Shown here: positions 53,202-61,663 of the stretch, piece after piece
Layout of the letters: every line of letters begins with the position of its first letter
Position numbering within the stretch: position 1 is the stretch's first letter
Assembly (NCBI GenBank): GCA_022839625.1
Contig: JALHJL010000003.1
Span: 90,083-154,082, forward strand
Reading direction: 5' to 3'
DNA: 64,000 nt
DNA from: Phycisphaerales bacterium
Lineage (GTDB): Bacteria > Planctomycetota > Phycisphaerae > UBA1845 > Fen-1342
Position numbers and translations under genes: made by a program
The notes under the pieces: generated by a model
Database searches by the model: none
Told to the model about the DNA's origin: nothing
The model's input: only the letters and a program-made list of their open reading frames with translations

Positions 53202-56200
53202 CTACGCCAGCCGCTCGGCGATCCACTTTCGCCCCGTGTCGAGCGCCTCCGCGAGCCGCTCGGGCTGCTTGCCGCCGGCCTGGGCCATGGTGGGCGGGCC
53301 GCCGCCGCCACCGCCGACGATCGGAGCGACGGCCTTCACGAGGTCACCGGCCTTGAGGCCCCGCTGGATCAGGTCGGGAGTCATGGCGGCAAGAAGCAGC
53401 ACTTTTCCGCCGGACTTGGCCGCTCCCTCACGGTCGCGGTTCGGATCGGCCGGCGAGGCACCGGCCGCTACGTCGGGGCCCGTCGCTGGCGCTCCGGGCT
53501 CTGATTCGGGCAGGACACGGACGCCCAGCAGCACTGCCGCCGAGCCGGACTTCTGCTTGATCCAGTCGGCGCCCATCTTGAGCTGTTCGAGCGGCACAGC
53601 GGGCATTTCGCCGACCACGACCAGCGTGTCGCCGATCGTCTCGGCGCGCTTCAACAGCTCGGCCGCCGCGGCCTTGACAACCTCTGCGGCGTCGGCGGCC
53701 TCCGACTTGTGTTGCTGCTTCACGATCGCCTGCAACTCGGACATCAGCTCGCGCAGGCGGTGGCGGTGCCGCAGCGGAATCGTGGCTGTCGCGAGCGTGT
53801 TCTGTAGCTCGGCCAAGCCAGCCGCAACGGCGTCCGCCGATCCGTGCGTGAGTTGCTCGGCGCGCTGCACCAGCGCCGACCCGATTTCCTCGACCAGCTT
53901 GGCCGTCTCGCCGGTGACCGCGACGACCCGGCGAACGCCCTTGGCGACGGCTTCCTCGGTCGTGATCGTGAAGTGCTCGATGTCGCGCGTGTTATTCAGA
54001 TGTGTACCGCCACAGAACTCGATGGAGTATTTCCGCCACTCGGGATTGCCGGGGTTCTTCACGAGCTCTTCCACCGGCACGCCGACGGACATGACGCGGA
54101 CCTCGTCGGGGTAGCGTTCGCCGAACACGGCTCGCAGGCCATTGATCTTCAGGGCATCCTGCTGCGGCACGACCCTGTAATGCACCGGCAGACTCTGGCG
54201 GATTCTGTCGTTTACGAGCTGCTCGACGTGCTCAACCTGCTCCGGCGTCAGCGCCTTCGGGTGCGAGAAGTCGAACCGCGTCTTCTCGTGATCGACGAGC
54301 GAGCCTTTCTGCTGCACGTGATCGCCGAGCACGTCGCGGAGCGCCCAGTTCATCACGTGCGTGGCGGTGTGGTTTTTCATGGTCGCCCGGCGGCACACGT
54401 CGACGCGCAGTTCCAGCGTGTCGCCGACGCGGATTTCGCCCATCACGAGCGTCCCGAAGTGGACGACCACGTCGCCGATCTGCTGCGTGCTCTCGATATC
54501 GAAGCGGAGCGCGGGGCCGCTGATCGTGCCGTTGTCGCCGACCTGGCCGCCCGCCTCCGCGTAGAAGCACGTGCGGCCGAACACCAGACCCGCGGCCTCC
54601 CCGGCGCGAACGCAGGCGTGCCTGTCGAGCAGCTCCGGCTGGCCCTCGGCCCCGCAGCGAATGATGGCGCGCACCGGCGCGCTGAGCTGCTCGGTCGTGT
54701 ACTTGGGCGAGTCATCCGTTGGGCCGAAGGGGGCCAGCAACTCGGCGGGCACCGCGACGCCGGCGGCTTCGAACCCCTTCGCGCAGGCGCGGGCGCGGGC
54801 CCGTGCTTCCTCCATCAGCCGCTCATACTCGCCAATGTCCACGCACAGCCCGCGCTCCTTGGCCATCACCTCCGTCAGATCGATCGGGAAGCCGTAGGTG
54901 TCGTGGAGCTTGAAGGCATCTTCGCCCTGGATTTCGCCATGGTGGCGTTTGATGGCGAAATCGGCGGCCTCTTCGAAGAGCGCGATGCCGCGGTCCAGCG
55001 TGCGGTCGAACGACTCCTCTTCTTCTCGGATGACGTCCTTGACGTGTTGAGGGTTCTTCTTCAACTCCGGGAACGCGTCGCCCATGACCTCGACGACCGT
55101 ATCGACGAGCCGACACAGAAACGGCTCATGCAGACCGAGGTACTGCCAGCCAAAGCGCACGGCCCGCCGGAGAATACGGCGCAGGACGTAGCCGCGGCCT
55201 TCTTTGTCCGGTATCGCGCCGTCGGTGATCGCGAACGTCAGGCAGCGGATGTGGTCGGCGATGACACGGCACGCTTCGTCGCGCATGTCGCCGGGGATAA
55301 AGCGGGCATAGCGGTTGGCGGGCAGGATGCCCACATCACCCGGGCTGGGCACCGCACCCTCCCCCTTCCCCCTCCCTACAAGGGAGGGGGACTGGCCCGT
55401 CGCTGGCGCTCCGGGCTCTGATCGGCCGGGCAGAAGCCCGCCCGCTACATCCCCTTCGTGGCTCCGTGGCTCCGTCGCTTCGTGGCTTCGTGGCCCCGTG
55501 GCTTCGTGGCTCTCCCCGTACGTATGTCTGCTGATCCGCTCGATCGCCTGGATGATCGGCACGAACACGTCGGTCGCGTAGTTGTTGTTGTGCCCCTGGA
55601 GCACCGCCGTCACGCGCTCGAAGCCCATCCCCGTGTCCACGTGCCTGGCCGGCAGCGGCGTCAGCTTGCACGTGGCGTCGCGGTTGAACTGGATGAAGAC
55701 GAGGTTCCAGATCTCGATCACCCGCGCATCGCCGGCGTTCACGAGCTTCGCGCCGCTCTTGTCAGGCGTCAGGTCGATGTGAATCTCGCTGCACGGCCCG
55801 CACGGCCCGGTCTCCCCCATCTCCCAGAAGTTGTCCTTCTTCGAGCCGGCATGGACGCGCTCGGGCGGCAGAATCCCCAGCCACAGGTCGCGGGCCTCGA
55901 GGTCCGGCTCCAGGCACTCGCTCGCGTCACCGCCGAAATACGTCGCGTGCAGCCGCGTCGGATCGATCCCCCACACGTCCACGAGCAGCTCCCACGCCCA
56001 GGCGATGGCCTCCTTCTTGAAGTAGTCACCGAAGGACCAGTTGCCGAGCATCTCGAAGAACGTGTGGTGGTAGGTGTCGTGACCCACGTCGTCGAGGTCG
56101 TTGTGTTTGCCGCCGGCCCGGATGCACTTCTGCGTGTTCGCCACGCGGGGGTGCTTCGGCGTCTGGAGGCCGAGGAAGTACGGCTTGAACTGGTTCATGC

Positions 56201-56330
56201 CGGCGTTCGTGAACAGCAGCGTGGGGTCGTCGAGCGGGACGACCGGCGAGCTGGGGACAAACGCGTGTCCGTGCTTGCGGCAGAAGAAGTCGATGAATTC
56301 CTGGCGAATCTGGGCAGCGGTTCGCGTCAC
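53202..56330 (-). CDS. alaS: Alanyl-tRNA synthetase with two repeat-derived in-frame inserts
   Basis: 1042 residues, against about 870-880 normally. The class II catalytic domain ('FVPSSPVVPLDDPTLLFTNA', 'HHTFFEMLGNWSFGDYFK') is followed by 'GRGYVLRRILRRAVRFG'. The editing domain has 'HTATHVMNWALR' and the SAD motif 'CGGTHLNNT'. The C-terminal DHHA1 region ends 'VGGGGGGPPTMAQAGG'. Two extra segments interrupt the protein: residues about 274-347 and about 941-975, both containing 'SEPGAPATG' and low-complexity sequence. All core motifs appear intact, so the enzyme is probably active with loops bulging from its surface. Confidence 0.94.
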   Translation of the reverse strand: MTRTAAQIRQEFIDFFCRKHGHAFVPSSPVVPLDDPTLLFTNAGMNQFKPYFLGLQTPKHPRVANTQKCIRAGGKHNDLDDVGHDTYHHTFFEMLGNWSFGDYFKKEAIAWAWELLVDVWGIDPTRLHATYFGGDASECLEPDLEARDLWLGILPPERVHAGSKKDNFWEMGETGPCGPCSEIHIDLTPDKSGAKLVNAGDARVIEIWNLVFIQFNRDATCKLTPLPARHVDTGMGFERVTAVLQGHNNNYATDVFVPIIQAIERISRHTYGESHEATGPRSHEATEPRSHEGDVAGGLLPGRSEPGAPATGQSPSLVGRGKGEGAVPSPGDVGILPANRYARFIPGDMRDEACRVIADHIRCLTFAITDGAIPDKEGRGYVLRRILRRAVRFGWQYLGLHEPFLCRLVDTVVEVMGDAFPELKKNPQHVKDVIREEEESFDRTLDRGIALFEEAADFAIKRHHGEIQGEDAFKLHDTYGFPIDLTEVMAKERGLCVDIGEYERLMEEARARARACAKGFEAAGVAVPAELLAPFGPTDDSPKYTTEQLSAPVRAIIRCGAEGQPELLDRHACVRAGEAAGLVFGRTCFYAEAGGQVGDNGTISGPALRFDIESTQQIGDVVVHFGTLVMGEIRVGDTLELRVDVCRRATMKNHTATHVMNWALRDVLGDHVQQKGSLVDHEKTRFDFSHPKALTPEQVEHVEQLVNDRIRQSLPVHYRVVPQQDALKINGLRAVFGERYPDEVRVMSVGVPVEELVKNPGNPEWRKYSIEFCGGTHLNNTRDIEHFTITTEEAVAKGVRRVVAVTGETAKLVEEIGSALVQRAEQLTHGSADAVAAGLAELQNTLATATIPLRHRHRLRELMSELQAIVKQQHKSEAADAAEVVKAAAAELLKRAETIGDTLVVVGEMPAVPLEQLKMGADWIKQKSGSAAVLLGVRVLPESEPGAPATGPDVAAGASPADPNRDREGAAKSGGKVLLLAAMTPDLIQRGLKAGDLVKAVAPIVGGGGGGPPTMAQAGGKQPERLAEALDTGRKWIAERLA
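53406..53510. repeat. Repeat-derived insert in alaS, C-terminal
   Basis: About 105 bp (35 codons) lie in the turn between 'LLGVRVL' and 'KVLLLAAMTPDL' of the DHHA1 domain. 53477-53505 is a 29-bp segment identical to 55394-55422 in the same gene. A tract encoding 'DPNRDREGA' is adjacent. From memory, similar GC-rich tracts recur in planctomycete genomes. The insert keeps the frame. Confidence 0.7.
55290..55511. repeat. Repeat-derived insert in alaS, catalytic domain
   Basis: About 222 bp (74 codons) are inserted between 'ISRHTYGE' and 'DMRDEACRVIADH'. The insert is a mosaic: 9-bp near-tandem units reading GTGGCTCC/GTGGCTTC (55459-55511), a segment with the 29-bp repeat shared with the other insert (55394-55422), and a palindromic CCCTCCCTACAAGGGAGGG tract (about 55371-55390). 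The frame is kept through all of it. Confidence 0.72.
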
Positions 56331-56558
56331 CGTGGGGTTCCTGCTAGCGGCCTCGTCGCAACGTCCATCCTCGGCATTCTACGCGGACGGCGCCGGCAGT
56401 GCAGGCCGACGCCGGGAAGCTCCTTTGCTGCCACGATCGTCATCCCCTTGGGGCACCCGCTCGGAGGGGTGCTTGCCGGTGCGAGAATCTGCCGGTGTGA
56501 GAGTCCTTCCTCGTGTCCGCCGGCGCCGGCTTGTGGGTGCGCGCCCCCCAGAAACGAC

Positions 56559-56582
56559 GGTGCGAGGCTTGCGCCTCGCACC
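56559..56582. other. Perfect 9-bp GC hairpin between the PEP-CTERM gene and alaS
   Basis: GGTGCGAGG - CTTGCG - CCTCGCACC. On the minus strand it lies 33 nt after the stop of the PEP-CTERM gene and is followed by GTCGTTTCTG, so it could serve as a weak terminator there. Two near-repeats (TGCCGGTGCGAGAATC / TGCCGGTGTGAGAGTC) lie close by at about 56473-56505. The rest of 56331-56614 shows nothing else. Confidence 0.5.
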
Positions 56583-56614
56583 CGCCTCCTTCTCCTCCTC
56601 CGCCCGCGGCGGAA

Positions 56615-57346
56615 TCAGCGCCGCCGCCGCACCACGGCTCCCAGTATCAAGAGTGCGAGCGACGCCGGTTCCGGCGTGGTCGTGAGGTACCGGGCATCCG
56701 AACCGAACTCGACGATGCCGGCGTGTGCCACGGCCGCCAGGTCGGACTCGCTCAGCGTGGTATTCAGCGTGACGTCAAAGTGAATCGCGTTGCTGACCGC
56801 CGGCTGGCTGCCGGGGACCACAAGCAGCGGGGGATTCGCCGCGATGCCGCCGAACGGCCCGTCCACGGTCCCGCTGCCGCCATCGAAGCGGGTCACGGTG
56901 CCGCCGCCCTGGCCGCTGCTCGTGCTGATCACCTGGGCGTAACTCTCCATCAGGTCGCCGCCGAAGTCATTGGTCCAGATCCACTCCTCAGCCACGCTGT
57001 CGCCCGCCACGCGGCTCGACCACGAACCGAGGCCGACAGAGCCCGGGCCGATAACGGCGGCGTTGCCCTGGGTGATCCACACGCCCTCCGGCAGGTTGAA
57101 GCCGAGAGACACCAGCAGTGAGTCGGAGACCTCGAAGCCGTCCGGCACGCCGGTGCTCGTGTTTTCCAGGAGGATGGCCAGTTGCGTCCCACTCAACTGG
57201 AACGTGGCCCGCGCGGCCAGGCCGTTGAGCGCAGAGCTGTTATTGCCCCCGGCGTCGAAGACGTAGTCCACAATCACATCCGCACGGACAGACGCGATGC
57301 CCAGCATGAGACACGCGACGAGCGACCACCGGTGACGTGGAGTCAT
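56615..57346 (-). CDS. PEP-CTERM sorted secreted protein
   Basis: 243 residues. The signal peptide (about 6-22, 'WSLVACLMLGIASVRA') is followed by a Gly/Ser/Asn-rich beta domain with no recognised enzyme motif. The C-terminus 'TTPEPASLALLILGAVVRRRR' is a textbook PEP-CTERM sorting signal: PEP box, hydrophobic stretch and Arg tail. Exosortase cleaves such proteins and delivers them to the envelope or extracellular matrix. GAGGAGAAAGAGG stands before ATG 57346. No exosortase is in the window. Confidence 0.88.
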   Translation of the reverse strand: MTPRHRWSLVACLMLGIASVRADVIVDYVFDAGGNNSSALNGLAARATFQLSGTQLAILLENTSTGVPDGFEVSDSLLVSLGFNLPEGVWITQGNAAVIGPGSVGLGSWSSRVAGDSVAEEWIWTNDFGGDLMESYAQVISTSSGQGGGTVTRFDGGSGTVDGPFGGIAANPPLLVVPGSQPAVSNAIHFDVTLNTTLSESDLAAVAHAGIVEFGSDARYLTTTPEPASLALLILGAVVRRRR

Positions 57347-57455
57347 GGCCTCTTTCTCCTCTTGGCGCCATCGGCGATGGCTGACGCCGCTTCCTTCGTA
57401 CAGACAGTATGCCTTGCGTGGCGCGCGGTGGGATGTGCCGTGTGAGCGGTCTTAG

Positions 57456-57474
57456 AAAAAGCGCCGGCCGGCGC
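57456..57474 (-). terminator. Intrinsic terminator-like palindrome, minus strand
   Basis: The perfect palindrome GCGCCGGCCGGCGC is followed on the minus strand by TTTTTCT. It could end leftward transcripts arriving from the amidotransferase gene at 58038 or from an unseen RNA gene in the gap. Confidence 0.6.
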
Positions 57475-57656
57475 AGGGCGGGCAGAAAGCTCGCAGGAAA
57501 TTACGCAAGTTTTCTTGATTTGCGGAGCGTCGGCTCATAACCAGAAACGCGGCGAGCTCACGCACACGGACGTTCCGGCGACAGTCGTGGCCACCCGCGG
57601 CGAAGTGCCCATGGCCACACTGGGCGTCCTCGTGCAGCCGTCGGATGCGGCGCAGC

Positions 57657-57693
57657 GAAGCAGGCCGGCCACTTTGGGTGACCGGCCTGTTTC
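57657..57693. other. Strong imperfect hairpin
   Basis: GAAG-CAGGCCGG-C-CAC and GTG-A-CCGGCCTG-TTTC pair into about 15 base pairs with one internal mismatch and a 5-nt loop (TTTGG). It is followed by CGGGTTCGCG. The function is unknown: it may be a terminator, a REP-like unit or part of a small RNA. Confidence 0.5.
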
Positions 57694-57952
57694 GGGTTCG
57701 CGAAAGGAGTACGTCAACCGCAAGGAGCAATCAGTGTTGGCTCGATCCTTCGCCTGATCTTAGGCCGCCGCGGACACGCAGCCACCGGTCGTTCCGGCCG
57801 TCCGGTAGGAACTGGCCCGCGTCTGTCCCGGCTACCGCTCACGTCGCCAATAAACGCAGACCAAGCGGTCTTTCGCGTGCCGCGGCTCATAAAACCTGCG
57901 AGTCCCCGTGCGGCGGCGTGCAGAGCTTCCCGGGCGGGCGGTACCGCTGTCT

Positions 57953-58014
57953 CGCCGGGTGGGGTGGCCGTCCCGCCGGGTGGGTTGGGCATCCGCCGGG
58001 TGGGGTGGGCGTCC
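57953..58014. repeat. Three tandem 20-21 bp GC-rich units
   Basis: Units start CGCCGGGTGGGGTGGCCGTC (57953), CGCCGGGTGGGTTGGGCATC (57974) and CGCCGGGTGGGGTGGGCGTC (57994). They end just before the stop codon of the leftward amidotransferase gene. Confidence 0.6.
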
Positions 58015-58037
58015 CGCCCGCCAACCGCTGTGCCCGG

Positions 58038-58781
58038 CTACGACGGCCGCCGCGCTGCCGCCGCCCCGACCAGCGCCCGAAACAACGCGAGATGCTCGGG
58101 CCGGTCGATCAGGTTCTCCGCGTGCCACTGCACTCCGAGCAGAAACCGGCCGTCCATGTCCTCCGACGCTTCCAGCAACCCGTCCGGCGACAGTGCGACC
58201 GGCCGCAGACCGCGGCCCGGGTACTCCCGGTCGGCGGCCTGGTGGTGCCGGCTGTTCACCCGAATCTCGGTGCTCCCGACGATGGTCGCCAGGCGCGAGT
58301 CGGGCGTGATCCGCACCGTGTGAAACGCACTCTGGCCCTTGGGCAGCGCGTGCACGGTGGGCGGCTTCAGCCCGAGGTCATCCACGTGCTGGATCAGCTT
58401 CCCGCCGCGCGCCACGCACGCGACCTGATACCCCAGGCAGATGGCGAGGATCGGCATCCGTGCCGCGTCGGCCTGGCGGAAGAGGGCGAGGTCGAAACCG
58501 TCGCGGCGCTCGTGCAACGTGCGTGTCTTGGGGTGGAGCGGCTCGCCGTAGTGCTGCGGGTGCAGGTCGTCCCCGCCGGTGAACAGCAGACCGTCTACGC
58601 GGGCGAGGATTTCAGCCCGCAGCGCCTCGTCGTGCTCGGGCGGCACGGGCAACGGCAGCGGCAGCCCGCCGGCGGCGAAGACGGCGTCGCTGTACGCCGC
58701 CTGAAGGGAGGACCGCTCCCGCGGTTGCTGGGGCCGGGTGTCCACGTCGAAGTCGCTGGTAATGCCGATCACGGGTCGCAT
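58038..58781 (-). CDS. Class I glutamine amidotransferase-like hydrolase (peptidase C26, PuuD-like)
   Basis: About 247 residues from ATG 58781. 'RPVIGITSDFD' starts the fold. 'GLLFTGGDDLHPQHYGE' is the conserved gamma-glutamyl hydrolase loop, and the nucleophile Cys is in 'ILAICLGYQVACVARGG'. His and Glu are in 'GVQWHAENL', with Trp-His-Ala-Glu in place of the usual Phe-His-Pro-Glu. The family hydrolyses gamma-glutamyl bonds, for example gamma-glutamyl-GABA. It is divergent to bamA. Confidence 0.85.
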   Translation of the reverse strand: MRPVIGITSDFDVDTRPQQPRERSSLQAAYSDAVFAAGGLPLPLPVPPEHDEALRAEILARVDGLLFTGGDDLHPQHYGEPLHPKTRTLHERRDGFDLALFRQADAARMPILAICLGYQVACVARGGKLIQHVDDLGLKPPTVHALPKGQSAFHTVRITPDSRLATIVGSTEIRVNSRHHQAADREYPGRGLRPVALSPDGLLEASEDMDGRFLLGVQWHAENLIDRPEHLALFRALVGAAAARRPS

Positions 58782-58796
58782 GGCAGAAGCTCGCTG

Positions 58797-58824
58797 TTGA
58801 AACGTCGCCGTCGGGCGGTATAGT
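58797..58824 (+). promoter_or_regulatory. Sigma-70-type promoter of bamA
   Basis: TTGAAA (58797-58802) and TATAGT (58819-58824) are 16 bp apart and each matches the consensus at five of six positions. They lie about 68 bp before the GTG start at 58893. Confidence 0.6.
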
Positions 58825-58892
58825 AACGCGCAATTCTGGCGCGGTCCCGGCCGCGGTCCGGGCGCCTCCATCTCCAAAAACTAGGGTGCTGT

Positions 58893-61244
58893 GTGCAGAC
58901 CACGCATTCGGCAGGCTGGCGGCGGTGTGTTCTGATCGCTTCGCTCGGGTGGCTGCTATCGGCGAGCGCGGCCCCCGTGTGCGCCCAGGGCGAACAGCCC
59001 TCGGACGGAATGATGGTCCGCCGGGTCGAGATCACCGGCCTGAAGGCGGTCAGCGAGGCCTACCTCCGCCGGATCATCAAGACCCGCGAGGAGTTGCCCT
59101 TCTCCCGGTCGCAGGTCGAGGAAGACGTCCGCGAGCTGCTCCGCTCGCGCAAGTTCCTGGCGGCGTTCGCGACCACCGCGGTCGAGGAGGGGCAGGCGGT
59201 CGTCGTCTTCAACGTGCAGGAGAAGCCGGCGATCGTCTCGGTCGAGATCGAGGGCAACAAGAAGTTCACCGACCAGGAGCTGTATGAGCTTACGCCGGCG
59301 GCCGGGGCGGTCCTGGACGCGTACGAGGTGAACCGGGCGCGCGACGACATTCTCCAGAAGTACCGGCAGAAGGGTTACTACTACGCGTCGGTCACGCTCG
59401 ACGAGGCCCTGCTGGAGGCCGAAAACCGCGTCGTATACCGGATTACCGAGGGGCCGCGGGTGCGGGTGCGGAACATCCTCTACGAGGGGAACCGCGCCTT
59501 CGGCGCCCGGCGGTTGGGCACGCGCGTCGAGTCCAAGACGTACATCTGGATCTTCCGCACCGGCGCACTGGACGAGGAGCAGGTGGAGCGCGACGCGCTC
59601 GCCCTCCAGAAGTACTACCGCGACGAGGGCTTTCTCGATGCCCGCGTCGGCTATCGCCTGGATTTCGACCCCATCGAGCGCGCGGACCTCAACCTCGTCT
59701 TCGTCGTCGAGGAGGGCCTGCGCTACAAGCTCCAGGACATCACGTTCCAGGGCAACGAGGTCTTCTCCGACAGCCGGCTGCGGACCGACATGAAGCTCGC
59801 ACCGGACAAGTTCGTGCGCGACGAGGTGCTCCAGGCCGACGTGAAGCGCGTCCAGGACCTGTACGGCGAGATCGGCTACGTGGTGGCCGAGATCGCGACG
59901 CGCTACGACTTCACCGACGAGCCGGGCTACGTCCTGCTGCGCTACTCCATTGACGAAGGCACGCAGTCGCGCTTCGGCCGCATCACCATCCGCGGCAACC
60001 GCCAGACCAAGGACGAGGTCATCCGGCGCGAGCTGCGCTTCTATCCGGGCGAGTACTACAACACGGTCGAGGCCCGCAAAGCGGTCCAGCGCTTGCGCGA
60101 GACCGGCCTGTTCCGGAGCGAAGACATCGAGATCACGCCGCTGGCGGACATCGACGGGATGCGCGAGGCCCTCGTCACCGTCGAGGAGACTGAGACGACG
60201 CAGTTCCTGATCGGGTTCGGCGTCAGCACGGACAACGGCCTGATCGGCTCGATCAGCCTGGAGAACCGCAATTTCGACCTCTTCGACTGGCCGCGCACCT
60301 GGGGCGAGTTCTTCCGCGGCCGCGCGTTCAAGGGCGACGGGCAGCGCCTGCTGTTCCAGGCCGAGCCCGGCACCGAGGTCAGCCGCTTCCGTATCAGCTT
60401 CACCGAGCCGTACCTGCTCGACCGCCCGATCCGCCTCGACCTGGCCACCTACCTCTTCCAGCGCGGGCGCGACGGCTACGACGAGGAACGCCTGGGCGCG
60501 AGCGTGGCACTCAGCAAGCGGTTTACCGGCGGCTTTCTCGACGGCTGGGCCATCGAGGGCTCGTCGCGGATCGAGGCCATCGACATCAGCGACGTGGATT
60601 GGCTGGCCGCCCCGGAAATCTGGGATGCCAAGGGCGACCACACGCTCATCACGGTCAAGGGCACCATCGTCCGCGACACCACGGACAGCCGCATGATGCC
60701 GACCGAGGGCTATCGCATCAGCTTCAGTTGGGAGCAGGCGGGTATCTTCGGCGGCGAGTACACCTTCGGCAAACCCACGATCAGCGCCGCCTGGTACAAG
60801 ACTCTCCGCACCGACATCCTCGACCGCAAGAGCGTCCTGGCGCTGCGCGCCGACGCCGCCTACATCGTCGGCGACGCACCGGTCTTCGAGCGGTACTACG
60901 CCGGCGGGTTCGGCTCGCTGCGCGGCTTCGAGTATCGCGGCGTTTCGCCCCGCTCCGGCTTCCGCAAGCAGGCGGTCGGCGGCGACTTCATCCTGCTCAC
61001 GGGCGGCGAGTACTCGTTCCCGCTGTACGGCAAGAACTTCCGCGGCGTGACGTTCGTCGACATGGGGACGGTTGAGGACGACTTCGGGCTGAGCTCGTGG
61101 CGGGCGTCGGTCGGCTTCGGCCTGCGCGTGCAGCTCGATTTCTTCGGCCCGGTGCCGATGGTCTTCGACTTCGGGTTCCCGGTCGTCAAGGGCGACGACG
61201 ACGAGACGCAGATCTTCCAGTTCGCGTTCGGGGCGTCGTTCTAG
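58893..61244 (+). CDS. bamA: Outer-membrane assembly factor BamA (Omp85)
   Basis: 783 residues from GTG 58893. A signal peptide (about 10-31, 'VLIASLGWLLSASAAPVCAQ') is followed by about five POTRA domains (about 40-435; e.g. 'RRVEITGLKAVSEAYLRRI', 'DITFQGNEVFSDSRLR', 'RITIRGNRQTKDEVIRREL'). A 16-strand-type barrel (about 440-783) ends in Phe, as required for OMP assembly. 'YYAGGFGSLRGFEYRGVSP' contains the R-G-[FY] lid-lock motif of Omp85 proteins. BamA folds and inserts outer-membrane proteins. It is transcribed from its own promoter and is followed by a foldback element. Confidence 0.95.
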   Translation: MQTTHSAGWRRCVLIASLGWLLSASAAPVCAQGEQPSDGMMVRRVEITGLKAVSEAYLRRIIKTREELPFSRSQVEEDVRELLRSRKFLAAFATTAVEEGQAVVVFNVQEKPAIVSVEIEGNKKFTDQELYELTPAAGAVLDAYEVNRARDDILQKYRQKGYYYASVTLDEALLEAENRVVYRITEGPRVRVRNILYEGNRAFGARRLGTRVESKTYIWIFRTGALDEEQVERDALALQKYYRDEGFLDARVGYRLDFDPIERADLNLVFVVEEGLRYKLQDITFQGNEVFSDSRLRTDMKLAPDKFVRDEVLQADVKRVQDLYGEIGYVVAEIATRYDFTDEPGYVLLRYSIDEGTQSRFGRITIRGNRQTKDEVIRRELRFYPGEYYNTVEARKAVQRLRETGLFRSEDIEITPLADIDGMREALVTVEETETTQFLIGFGVSTDNGLIGSISLENRNFDLFDWPRTWGEFFRGRAFKGDGQRLLFQAEPGTEVSRFRISFTEPYLLDRPIRLDLATYLFQRGRDGYDEERLGASVALSKRFTGGFLDGWAIEGSSRIEAIDISDVDWLAAPEIWDAKGDHTLITVKGTIVRDTTDSRMMPTEGYRISFSWEQAGIFGGEYTFGKPTISAAWYKTLRTDILDRKSVLALRADAAYIVGDAPVFERYYAGGFGSLRGFEYRGVSPRSGFRKQAVGGDFILLTGGEYSFPLYGKNFRGVTFVDMGTVEDDFGLSSWRASVGFGLRVQLDFFGPVPMVFDFGFPVVKGDDDETQIFQFAFGASF

Positions 61245-61246
61245 CG

Positions 61247-61340
61247 GTCCGTTGAAAGAGGGTACAGGCGCCGCGAGAGACCCACGCAGCGCTACCGCGA
61301 AGGCCCCGCGGCGCGGAGCCAGTCCCCTTTTTCAGCGGGC
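61247..61340. repeat. Foldback element family 1, copy C
   Basis: 94 bp that start 2 bp after the bamA stop codon. The left arm is GTCCGTTGAAAGAGGG and the right arm the complement of GCCCGCTGAAAAAGGG. The interior 'TACAGGCGCCGCGAGAGA' and 'GCGCGGAGCCAG' match copies A and B. Its position right after the stop suggests that it now forms the 3' hairpin of the bamA mRNA. Confidence 0.75.
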
Positions 61341-61455
61341 ACCTGGGGCTTTTGTGGTTCTCGGAGCGGCCGGCCGTCCGGTCGGCCATGGAGGGTGCAG
61401 CGATTCTCAACGGCCCACCCCGGCGGGGGCTCTTGCCCTGGAAGACCGTCTTGCC

Positions 61456-61573
61456 AGTAGCGCGAAGCTCTGTTTCGCAGTAGCGCAAAGCTCTGCTTTG
61501 CCCTCCGCGCAAGGCGCTCTTCCGATCCTACCTTGGTAGGCCGTTTCGCCAGCAGTGCGAAGCTCTGCTTTGC
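61456..61573. repeat. Cluster of short palindromic repeats
   Basis: Three 23-bp units lie at 61456-61478, 61479-61501 and 61551-61573, with the core GCRAAGC-TCT-GYTTYGC; the second is a perfect 7-bp stem. A further perfect hairpin CCTACC-TT-GGTAGG is at 61527-61540. These fill the gap between bamA and the beta-helix gene (61341-61663), which has no coding region. Confidence 0.65.
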
Positions 61574-61663
61574 GGGCCGATCCGGAATGTCCCAAAGGAG
61601 CGCGGCGGGCCGGCGAGTTTCCGCACCGGCCTGCCGCACCACATTGATGCCTGCGCGTCCGGC

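Larger units (their letters stand above)
57347..58037. other. 691-bp intergenic region with hairpins and tandem repeats
   Basis: I find no gene with coding character. It holds a terminator-like palindrome (57456-57474), a 37-nt hairpin (57657-57693) and a three-unit tandem repeat (57953-58014). Short frames here lack a convincing ribosome binding site. A structured RNA is possible but no known family is recognised. Confidence 0.5.

Noticed and set aside
57515..57757. 80-codon rightward frame in the large gap
   Set aside because: It has no ribosome binding site at its start and no domain, and it runs through a strong hairpin. It is probably chance.
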